From the NCBI GenBank assembly GCA_022819825.1, contig JAJEGM010000012.1:1-64000 (forward strand): DNA of 64,000 bases, written 5' to 3'. The notes beneath the pieces were generated by a model that did not search any database, was not told where the DNA came from, and was given only the letters and a program-made list of their open reading frames with translations. Below are positions 7,598-14,924 of this stretch, in pieces (the first letter of the stretch is position 1; the number at the start of each line of letters is the position of its first letter). The position numbers and the translations under genes were made by a program. The stretch is from Acidimicrobiia bacterium (lineage in GTDB: Bacteria; Actinomycetota; Acidimicrobiia; Acidimicrobiales; Bin134).

Positions 7598-10051
7598 TCA
7601 TGAAGGGAGCTCGTCGGGGGTCATCAGCACCTCTCGGGCCTTCGACCCCTCTGAGGGGCCGACTACGCCCCGCTGCTCCATCAGATCCATCAGCCGACCA
7701 GCCCGGGCGAATCCCACCCGGAGCTTGCGCTGGAGCATCGATGTGGAGCCAAGCTGGCTCTCCACAACCAGCCTCATGGCCTGAACCAAGAGTTCATCGT
7801 CATCGTCGCCAGCCCCGTTCGCGGCGTTCGAAGGCGCTGGGGCCAGCGGATCGTCGTCGCCGTCGCCACCGTCGGTGGTCACCGAATTGGCCAGGCTGGG
7901 AGGCTCCATCGCCGCGGCCTGACGGCGCCATGCGCCCACCACGCTGCGAACCTCCGACTCGGTCACCCACGCCCCTTGGATGCGCTGGGCGGACGTGGAG
8001 GTGGGGCTGAGCAGCAGCATGTCGCCCCGGCCCACCAGGCGCTCGGCGCCCTGTTGGTCGAGGATCACCCGGCTGTCGGTTTGGCTGGACACGGCGAAGG
8101 CCAGCCGGGCCGGGATATTGGCTTTGATAACGCCGGTGATCACGTTGATGGACGGCCGCTGGGTGGCGATCACCAGATGGATTCCCACTGCCCGGGCCTT
8201 CTGGGCGATGCGGCAGATGGAGTCCTCCACGTCGCGGGGGGCCACCATCATCAGATCCGACAGCTCGTCTACCACCACCAGGATGAGCGGCATCCGCTCC
8301 TTGGGCTCGGTGTCCTCGATCCCCAGTTTGCGTTCGTTGTCGAAGACCCCCCGATCGCAGGCCTCGTTGTATCCGTCGATATCGCGGACGCCCACCGAAG
8401 CCAAGATCTCATAGCGGCGGTCCATCTCCCGGCACGCCCAGGCCAGGGCGTTGGCCGCCTTCTTTGGATCGGTCACCGGCTGGGTGAGCAGGTGGGGAAC
8501 ATGCTCATACTGGGCCATCTCCACCATCTTGGGATCGACCAGGATCATGCGCACCTGGTCGGGGGTGGAGCGCATGAGCACCGAGGTGATCATGGAGTTG
8601 ATGCACGACGACTTGCCCGCTCCGGTGGCCCCGGCAATGAGGATGTGGGGCATTCGGGACAGGTCCATCATCACCGGCTTGGCGTTGATGTCCCGTCCTA
8701 TGGCCACCTCGAGGGGGTGGCTGGCCTTGCGGGCCTCGGCCGACGCCAAGATCCCGCCCAGCGACACCACCTGGCGGTCGCGGTTGGGCACCTCCACGCC
8801 GATGGCTTGGCGCCCGGGGATCGGGGCCAGGATGCGGACGTCGGGCGAGGCCAGGGCATAGGCGATGTCCTTGCTCAAGCTGGTGACCCGGCTGACCTTT
8901 ACCCCCGGCGCCAGTTCCAGCTCGTAGCGGGTCACGGTGGGGCCGACCACCATCCCAACCAGCTTGGTTTCCACGTCATGGGCGGCCAAGGCCTGCTCCA
9001 GGGCTGCGCCCTTCCGGGTGGCTTCTTCCTGGCTGCCCTTCTGGGGATCAGACCCGCTCAGCAGCTTGAGTGAGGGGAGCTTCCATTTCGAAGACTTGGA
9101 CTTCGAAGACTTGGACTTCTTGTCGCCGATGATGGTCGGCGCCTCCCACTGCGGCTCGTTGGAAGGCTCGGGCGTCGGGGCGGGCTCAGGCTCACTCCTC
9201 GGCTCGGCTTCGGGCATGGCCAGAGCTGGTTCGGGCTCAGGGGGTGGAGAGGGAATGAGAACGACCTCGGGTTCAGCGGAGGCCGCTTCCGGTTCGTCCA
9301 GTTGGCCATCATCGACGGACGGTTCGGGATCTTGTGGCCGCGGGGCGGTACCGGTCAGGAGATCGAGGAACTGGGCAAAAGCGGTCTTGAGTTTGGCGCC
9401 GTTCACTTTGCGGGCCCACGCTCGCAACGACACCCGAGTGAGTATCACCGACCCCAAGAGCCCGAACGCGCCCACCACCAGACTCGCGCCCCAGACGCCC
9501 ATAATCGCGGCCAGCGTGCCCCCGAAGGCCAGGCCCAGCGCTCCACCCGCCCCCATCAGCCCGTCGAGGTCTTCGATGCCCGGCCGGTCGATGGCGATGT
9601 GGAGCAGGCCGGTTACCGAGAGGAGCGTCAACGCGGTGCCGATGCCGAGGCGAACAGCCAGCACCAGATCGGCCCGAGTCGGGTCGGTGTAGGGGTTCTT
9701 GTCGAAATCGCCTGGGGTGCTCTCCTGGAACTCCTCATCGGGACGGGGACCCCGCAACAGCACGACCCCGATGGCCAATAGGGCGATCGGTATGGCGGCC
9801 CTGGCGGTGCCGATCAAGGCACCGAGGACGGTTCTGAGCCCCGAGCCGAACGGTCCGGCCACATCGGCCCATAGGCCGCACGCCGCCACCAAGCCGGCGA
9901 GGATGAACCCCACGGCGATGATGTCGGCGCGGTGTCGAGCCCAAACCGCGGCCGCAGCCTGCTTCAGCCGACTATCGGGAGAGGCTCCGGTATTGGATTT
10001 GGACTTTGCGCTGGGCTTTGTAGGGGGCTTTCGAGCGGTTTTCGTAGCCAC
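7598..10051 (-). CDS. ftsK: DNA translocase FtsK/SpoIIIE
   Basis: An 817-residue septal DNA pump. A basic N-terminal tail (KTARKPPTKPSAKSK) precedes four membrane segments between about 45 and 205, then a Pro/Glu/Ser-rich linker (about 235-345) with a short KSSKSKSSK repeat. The motor has Walker A GATGAGKSS near 474, Walker B as MILVDPK and LILVVVDELSDLMM, and a C-terminal gamma winged helix (SMLQRKLRVGFARAGRLMDL) that would read KOPS-like sites. It moves chromosome termini through the closing septum and activates Xer recombination; a Xer recombinase is encoded near 38 kb. GTG 10051 is preferred over a TTG at 10090 because a promoter-like element covers the interval. Confidence 0.94.
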   Translation of the reverse strand: MATKTARKPPTKPSAKSKSNTGASPDSRLKQAAAAVWARHRADIIAVGFILAGLVAACGLWADVAGPFGSGLRTVLGALIGTARAAIPIALLAIGVVLLRGPRPDEEFQESTPGDFDKNPYTDPTRADLVLAVRLGIGTALTLLSVTGLLHIAIDRPGIEDLDGLMGAGGALGLAFGGTLAAIMGVWGASLVVGAFGLLGSVILTRVSLRAWARKVNGAKLKTAFAQFLDLLTGTAPRPQDPEPSVDDGQLDEPEAASAEPEVVLIPSPPPEPEPALAMPEAEPRSEPEPAPTPEPSNEPQWEAPTIIGDKKSKSSKSKSSKWKLPSLKLLSGSDPQKGSQEEATRKGAALEQALAAHDVETKLVGMVVGPTVTRYELELAPGVKVSRVTSLSKDIAYALASPDVRILAPIPGRQAIGVEVPNRDRQVVSLGGILASAEARKASHPLEVAIGRDINAKPVMMDLSRMPHILIAGATGAGKSSCINSMITSVLMRSTPDQVRMILVDPKMVEMAQYEHVPHLLTQPVTDPKKAANALAWACREMDRRYEILASVGVRDIDGYNEACDRGVFDNERKLGIEDTEPKERMPLILVVVDELSDLMMVAPRDVEDSICRIAQKARAVGIHLVIATQRPSINVITGVIKANIPARLAFAVSSQTDSRVILDQQGAERLVGRGDMLLLSPTSTSAQRIQGAWVTESEVRSVVGAWRRQAAAMEPPSLANSVTTDGGDGDDDPLAPAPSNAANGAGDDDDELLVQAMRLVVESQLGSTSMLQRKLRVGFARAGRLMDLMEQRGVVGPSEGSKAREVLMTPDELPS

Positions 10052-10061
10052 AACAACAACA

Positions 10062-10090
10062 AACGTACCATTGACAACACCAGTAACCAA
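10062..10090 (-). promoter_or_regulatory. Candidate promoter for ftsK
   Basis: On the minus strand TTGGTT (10085-10090) and TACGTT (10062-10067) are spaced by 17 bp, and the GTG at 10051 follows ten bases later with no Shine-Dalgarno, which would fit a leaderless or near-leaderless mRNA. Hexamers match the sigma-70-type consensus only partly. Confidence 0.3.
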
Positions 10091-10118
10091 TGGTTTGGCC
10101 AGATCGCGGCCGGTTTGT

Positions 10119-11777
10119 TCAGAACTCGATGATGATGGGGACGATCATCGGGCGCCGTCCGGTGTTGTGGTTGACAAACTGTCCGGCGGCCCGGCGCACC
10201 AGCCGCTCCAGGTCGCCATCCTCCCCTGAAGCCAGGCCCTCCTCCACGGCGGCCGCCACCTCGTCGGCGCCGAGCGATTCCAGATCCTTCGCCGCATCGC
10301 CCCCCACCCAGCCCTTGCTCTCGAACCGGGGCCGGGCCAGCAAACGGCCTTCAGCGCGGTCCACCACCACCACCACGTTGACCACTCCGTGGCTGCCGAG
10401 AATGGACCGCTCGCCGAAGAGGTCCCGGTCGTTCTCGATCAACTGCCCGTTCACAAAGAAGTAGTCCCCCGAAGTTACCTTTCCCCGGTTGGCCAAACCG
10501 CTGTCGCTCAACTCGATCTGCTCGCCGTCGCGAGCGAGGACCACTCGATCCGCGGCCATGCCCATCTTGATCGCCAGATCGGCGTGGGCAACGAGGTGGC
10601 GAACCTCGCCGTGAACCGGCACAAAGAACTCAGGGTCGGCCACCGTGTGCAGGGTGCGGAGCTCGTCCTGCTTGCCGTGGCCGCTGGTATGGACGTCTAG
10701 TTGCCCGCTGTGGACCACTTGGGCCCCCCGATCCACCAGGTTGTTGATCATCCGGGCCACCCGGGCCTCGTTGCCGGGGATGGGCGTCGAGCTCAACACC
10801 ACGGTGTCGTCGGGTCCGATATCGATCCAGCGGCTGTCCCCGGTGGCGGCCATGGCCAGGGCAGAGCGGGTCTCCCCCTGCGAGCCGGTGGACACCACGC
10901 ACACCTGCCCGGGGGAATACCGATCGACATCGGCCACGTCGATCACCGCATGGTCGGGCATCGTGAGCAAGCCCAGCTCCCGGGCCAGGGCGAAGTTGCG
11001 CTTCATAGACAGCCCCAGCGTGGCCACTTTGCGCCCCGACTCCACCGCGGCATCCACCACCTGCTGAACCCGGTGAACATGGCTGGAGAAGGCGGCCACT
11101 ACCAGGCGTCGGCCGGGATGGGCGGAAAACACCCCTCGAAGCACCTCTCCAACCTCGGTTTCCGACCGGGAGCTGCCGGGAATCTCCGAGTTGGTGGAAT
11201 CGCACAGCAGCAGCCGCACTCCGTCGGTTCGAGAGATGGCCCCGATCCGGGCGAGGTCCGTGCGCCGACCGTCCACTGGGTTCAGATCCAGTTTGAAATC
11301 GCTGGAGTGCAAGACGACCCCTTGGGAAGTGCGGATGGCCGAGATCAGCCCCGAGGGAACCGAGTGGGTGACGGGGATGAACTCGCAGTCGAACGAGCCG
11401 ATGCGGAGCCGGTCGTGGTCACCGATGGAGTTGAGGGTTGTGCGGTCGATAACACCCCGCTCCTCCAGGCGGTTGCGGATCAATCCCAGGGTGAAGGGCG
11501 AGGCATAGATCGGAAACGACAGCCATTCCAGGGCATGGGGCAGCGAGCCGATGTGATCCTCATGGCCGTGGGTGCATATACAGCCAACGATGCGATCGGC
11601 GCGATCGCGCAGGTACTCCAAATCAGGGAGCACGAATTCAGCGCCGGGCATGTCCTCGTCGGGAAACAGGATCCCGCAGTCCAGCAGGAGAACCTCGCCC
11701 CTGGATTCGATGGCCGCGCAGTTCCTCCCGATATCGCCCAACCCGCCCAGAAAGGTGATCTGAACCGGATCAGCCAT
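10119..11777 (-). CDS. rnj: Ribonuclease J
   Basis: A 552-residue metallo-beta-lactamase/beta-CASP ribonuclease acting as 5'-3' exonuclease and endonuclease in mRNA decay and rRNA maturation. It opens with ITFLGGLGDIGRNC; the zinc motif is CTHGHEDHIGSLP near residue 72, further ligands are PVTHSVPSG and LLLCDSTNSE, and the beta-CASP domain contains VVAAFSSHVHRVQQ and TGSQGE. HTSGHGKQDEL and FVPVHGEVRHL are the late histidine motifs, and a C-terminal domain of about 100 residues completes the usual length. The ATG at 11777 overlaps the end of dapA by 8 nt, the same rnj-dapA pair seen in mycobacteria. Confidence 0.95.
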   Translation of the reverse strand: MADPVQITFLGGLGDIGRNCAAIESRGEVLLLDCGILFPDEDMPGAEFVLPDLEYLRDRADRIVGCICTHGHEDHIGSLPHALEWLSFPIYASPFTLGLIRNRLEERGVIDRTTLNSIGDHDRLRIGSFDCEFIPVTHSVPSGLISAIRTSQGVVLHSSDFKLDLNPVDGRRTDLARIGAISRTDGVRLLLCDSTNSEIPGSSRSETEVGEVLRGVFSAHPGRRLVVAAFSSHVHRVQQVVDAAVESGRKVATLGLSMKRNFALARELGLLTMPDHAVIDVADVDRYSPGQVCVVSTGSQGETRSALAMAATGDSRWIDIGPDDTVVLSSTPIPGNEARVARMINNLVDRGAQVVHSGQLDVHTSGHGKQDELRTLHTVADPEFFVPVHGEVRHLVAHADLAIKMGMAADRVVLARDGEQIELSDSGLANRGKVTSGDYFFVNGQLIENDRDLFGERSILGSHGVVNVVVVVDRAEGRLLARPRFESKGWVGGDAAKDLESLGADEVAAAVEEGLASGEDGDLERLVRRAAGQFVNHNTGRRPMIVPIIIEF

Positions 11778-12663
11778 CGGCACCGAGTCTTGTGCCGGCC
11801 AGCACCTCAGCAGCGGCCTCGGCCAAACCCTCAGGCTCGACGTCCAGGGGCGGGCGGCAGCGGCCGACCGGGATGCCGATAAGGCGCATCATCGCCTTGG
11901 CCGGAATGGGGTTGGGCGCTGTCAACCCCGTCTCATAGTCAAACGACGGCATGAGGCTGGCGTTGATCTTGGCCGCGGCCCCAACGTCGCCCCCCTCGAA
12001 AACGGCGATCATGTCGGCGTGCTCGGTACCGGCCCAGTGGGTGGCCACCCCGATAACCCCCACCGCCCCCACCGCGAGCAGCGGCAGGGTGAGGCTGTCG
12101 TCGCCGCTGTACACCTCAAAGCCCTCGGGGGCCTGGGCGATGAGCGCGGCGGTCTCGGCGGGGTCGCCGGCCGCGTCCTTGATGCCGACGATGTTGGCGA
12201 CACCATGAGCCAGCTCCAGCAGCGTGGCAGTGTCCACCTTTCGCCCGGTGCGCACGGGGATGTCGTAGATGAGCACCGGTAGATCGGTGGCCCCGGCCAC
12301 CGTGGCAAAGTGCTTGGCCAGGCCGGCCTGCGAAGGCCGGTTGTAGTACGGGGCCACCGACAAGATGCCATCAGCCCCGGCCTCTTGAGCCCGCTCGGTG
12401 AGCTCAACGGCCGCGGCAGTGTCATTGCTGCCCGCTCCGGCCACCACCGGCGCATCCACCGCAGAGACGACCGTGCCGATGAGGTCGATTTGCTCGTCGT
12501 GGGTCAGCGTCGGCGCCTCTCCCGTGGTGCCCGCCACCACCAGCCCGTCGCTCCCGTTGTCAACCAGCCATTGGGCCAGCGACGCGGCGGTCTCCAGGTC
12601 GAGCGAGCCGTCGTCGGCAAACGGTGTGACCATGGCGGTGAGCACCTTTCCAAATCGAGCCAT
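11770..12663 (-). CDS. dapA: 4-hydroxy-tetrahydrodipicolinate synthase
   Basis: A 297-residue TIM-barrel aldolase condensing pyruvate with aspartate semialdehyde, the first committed step to diaminopimelate and lysine. VTPFADDGSLD and VVAGTTGEAPTL (Thr-Thr of the proton relay) open the barrel; Tyr in LIYDIPVRTGRKV and the Schiff-base Lys in VGIKDAAGD are present, and YSGDDSLTLPLL follows. GGAG eight bases before ATG 12663 gives a good ribosome site. dapB lies about 1.4 kb upstream on the same strand, so peptidoglycan precursor genes are linked here. Confidence 0.95.
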   Translation of the reverse strand: MARFGKVLTAMVTPFADDGSLDLETAASLAQWLVDNGSDGLVVAGTTGEAPTLTHDEQIDLIGTVVSAVDAPVVAGAGSNDTAAAVELTERAQEAGADGILSVAPYYNRPSQAGLAKHFATVAGATDLPVLIYDIPVRTGRKVDTATLLELAHGVANIVGIKDAAGDPAETAALIAQAPEGFEVYSGDDSLTLPLLAVGAVGVIGVATHWAGTEHADMIAVFEGGDVGAAAKINASLMPSFDYETGLTAPNPIPAKAMMRLIGIPVGRCRPPLDVEPEGLAEAAAEVLAGTRLGADG

Positions 12664-12672
12664 GGGTTCTCC

Positions 12673-13317
12673 TTACGCTTCAGCGGCGTCGTCGGCCATC
12701 TCAGTTGCCCGATCAATCCCCAGGGTCACCAGGAGATCCTCGTGCAACTCGAACCACACCTCATGGTAGGAATCCATGGAGGGTTTCGTAAACCAGTTAA
12801 GTTCGCCGCCCTGCACACGAAGCAGCGCGTTGTCGAGCCGCCCTCCATAGTGGCCGAATCGGTCAAGGGCATCCGCTAAGCGAGCGATGATCGGCTGGAC
12901 CCGCTGGTTGATCTCCGCCAGACGGGCTATGACCGCGGCGTCGTAGTCGGGATCGGTGTGGTCGTTGAGCGTCTGGTCGCCGCGTACTTGAAAATCGGTG
13001 CAGACCTCCTTCAACTGAGGGTCCAGCACCCGAAACAACTGATATTGCTCCTGGATGAGGGGTCTGGTGCCGGAACTCTCGATTTCGGCGGCCACCAGCC
13101 GCTCGGCCTCGGCCCTGCCCTCCCCGAGCAGCATCCACCCCTGGGCTCGCTTCCCGTCCCGGTAACGCACCCAGCCCCTCTCCCCCAATTCGCTCAGGAC
13201 GCCCGCGGCCTGTGTCGCCGACAAGCCGGTGGCCAGGGCCACAGATTCAGCGTCAGCCATGCCCTTGGTACGCAGCGCATAGAGGACGCGCCCCTCCATC
13301 CCAGACGAATACGGCAC
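12673..13317 (-). CDS. Conserved actinobacterial protein with N-terminal winged-helix-like domain
   Basis: A 214-residue protein. Residues 6-70 resemble a MarR/IclR-type winged helix: GRVLYALRTKGMADAESVAL, then ATGLSATQAAGVLSELGERG (helix-turn-helix) and WVRYRDGKRAQGWMLLGEG (wing). The C-terminal 130 residues are helical with several charged/aromatic conserved-looking stretches (IQEQYQLFRVLDPQLKEVC, LNWFTKPSMDSYHEVWFELH) and no recognised enzyme motif. I recall similar C-terminal regions beside or fused to PEP-utilising domains in actinobacteria, but that is memory, not evidence from the window. It sits between SURF1 and dapA with gaps of 4 and 9 bp, so it is in that operon. Start is uncertain: GTG 13317 or ATG 13299. 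Confidence 0.6.
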   Translation of the reverse strand: MPYSSGMEGRVLYALRTKGMADAESVALATGLSATQAAGVLSELGERGWVRYRDGKRAQGWMLLGEGRAEAERLVAAEIESSGTRPLIQEQYQLFRVLDPQLKEVCTDFQVRGDQTLNDHTDPDYDAAVIARLAEINQRVQPIIARLADALDRFGHYGGRLDNALLRVQGGELNWFTKPSMDSYHEVWFELHEDLLVTLGIDRATEMADDAAEA

Positions 13318-13321
13318 CAGA

Positions 13322-14077
13322 TCAGACTACTTCCGCTTCTCGATCCCGGTCTCCGGGGCGGCCTAGGCGTCTCAGGATGAGGGGGTAGCCCACCAGGGCG
13401 ATGGTGGCGAAGACGAACCATTGGACGGCGTAGGCCAGGTGGGATCCCTCCCCGAGGTCGGGAGGGGGAACGGGGACGGGCCAGTCGCCAGCAGGCGGTG
13501 CTTGAGCTTGGAGTTGCAGGTAGACCGGCAACAGGGCGGTATCGAGCTGTTGGGACAGGCGGGCCAGATCGGGGCGGGCCATCTCTGTGAGCACCCCGCC
13601 AGACGGGTCTGACTGCTGAAGCCCAGCGGCGGTGACCGTAGCCCGAACAAGCCCGATCACCTCCACCTCACCACTGGCAGGGGCGAAATCGGCGGGGGAA
13701 GTGCCGGTGCCAGCCCCGTGAGGAATCCAGCCCCGGTTGACCGCGACGGCCTCGCCGGTTGGGAGCCGCAGCGGGGTGATAACCCAGAACCCGGCAGAAC
13801 CCTGGAAGGTCCGGTTGCGGATCAAAACCTGATCTTCCACCTGGTAGACACCGACAGCCCGGACCGAGCGAAACTCGATGTTGTCCCCTATGTCGTAGTC
13901 ATCGTCGATGCCGGCCAGGCCTTGAATCTGCACAACTGGGAGTTCGCTGCGACTGGTGATGGTGCTGTTGTGCTCCCGGCGCTCAGACAGCCGGTGGAGC
14001 TGCCAGAACCCAGCGGCGATCATGGCCATCACTGCCAAGAGCACCGCGATGTTCAGCAACAGGCGCCGGAATGACAC
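13322..14077 (-). CDS. SURF1-family cytochrome oxidase assembly protein
   Basis: A 251-residue protein with the SURF1 plan: an N-terminal membrane helix (LLLNIAVLLAVMAMIAAGFW) followed by QLHRLSERREHN, a periplasmic beta domain, and a C-terminal membrane helix (LAYAVQWFVFATIALVGYPL). Family motifs visible are GxWQL near residue 23, the central GFWVITPLRLPTGEAVAVNR-GWIP block, and YAVQWF near the end. SURF1 helps insert heme a into subunit I of cytochrome c oxidase, so the host probably respires with an aa3-type oxidase. It begins with GTG at 14077, 13 bp after dapB. Confidence 0.9.
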   Translation of the reverse strand: MSFRRLLLNIAVLLAVMAMIAAGFWQLHRLSERREHNSTITSRSELPVVQIQGLAGIDDDYDIGDNIEFRSVRAVGVYQVEDQVLIRNRTFQGSAGFWVITPLRLPTGEAVAVNRGWIPHGAGTGTSPADFAPASGEVEVIGLVRATVTAAGLQQSDPSGGVLTEMARPDLARLSQQLDTALLPVYLQLQAQAPPAGDWPVPVPPPDLGEGSHLAYAVQWFVFATIALVGYPLILRRLGRPGDRDREAEVV

Positions 14078-14090
14078 GACTGGGTCGTCG

Positions 14091-14861
14091 CTAGATGTCC
14101 AGCAGGGTATCGAGGCCCACGATGAGCCCAGAGCGGTTCGGGGCCGCTTTCACCGCGGCCAATACGCCGGGCATGAACGAGGACCGATCAGTGGAGTCCT
14201 GGCGGATGACAAGGGTCTGGCCCTCAGCACCCAGGATCACTTCGTGGTGGGCCACCATCCCCCTCATTCGCACGGCATGGACCCGGATGCCAGTAGGGCC
14301 TTCAGCCCCCCGCACGCCGGACAGCATCTCGTGTTCAGTGGGATCGGGGGCCCAGTCGCCCGACGCCGCCGCCATCTTGTCCACCGTGAGCCGGGCGGTT
14401 CCCGATGGAGCGTCGATCTTGGCATCGTGGTGCAGTTCGATCACTTCGGCGGTATCGAAATAGGGCGCAGCGAGTTCGGCAAAGCGCATCATCAGCACGG
14501 CGCTGATGGCGAAATTGGGTGCAATGATGCATGCCCGCTCCGCCGCGGTGAACGCGGCTTGGAATCGCTCGAGGTCGCCGTCGGTGAATCCCGTCGTGCC
14601 CACCACGGCGTGGATCTGCTGATCGGCCAGCCAGATCAGGTTGTCGCGGGCTGCCTCGGCAATAGTGAAGTCCACCACCACCTCGGCGGCGGCGTCCACC
14701 ACCGCCTGCCGGTCGGCAACTGCCACTACACCGCCTGCGGAACCACCGGCCTGGATGGGGTCCACCGCAGCTACCAATTCCAAATCCAGATCAGCCGCCA
14801 CCGCCTCACAGACGGTGGCGCCCATTCTGCCCCCCGCGCCGAACACTCCTACCCGAAGCAT
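14091..14861 (-). CDS. dapB: 4-hydroxy-tetrahydrodipicolinate reductase
   Basis: A 256-residue NAD(P)H-dependent reductase, the step after DapA. A Rossmann fold opens with LRVGVFGAGGRMGATVCEAV, GTTGFTDGD binds nucleotide, and IIAPNFAISAVLMMRF is the hinge. The catalytic and substrate block is EVIELHHDAKIDAPSGTA (His-His and the Lys), with GVRGAEGPTGIRVHAVRMRG after it. Length is standard for the actinobacterial form. It lies 63 bp downstream of pnp and 13 bp upstream of SURF1. Confidence 0.95.
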   Translation of the reverse strand: MLRVGVFGAGGRMGATVCEAVAADLDLELVAAVDPIQAGGSAGGVVAVADRQAVVDAAAEVVVDFTIAEAARDNLIWLADQQIHAVVGTTGFTDGDLERFQAAFTAAERACIIAPNFAISAVLMMRFAELAAPYFDTAEVIELHHDAKIDAPSGTARLTVDKMAAASGDWAPDPTEHEMLSGVRGAEGPTGIRVHAVRMRGMVAHHEVILGAEGQTLVIRQDSTDRSSFMPGVLAAVKAAPNRSGLIVGLDTLLDI

Positions 14862-14924
14862 GGACGAGACGTTATAGGGCCGAGCGGTGGCAAACCGGCT
14901 GGAAAAGTGAAGCCTCGGGCTGGG

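Noticed and set aside
10701-11882. Long plus-strand open frame (393 codons) opposite rnj and dapA
   Set aside because: Antisense shadow of two well-supported genes; His/Gly/Gln-rich translation typical of the complement of high-GC coding DNA and no recognisable domain.
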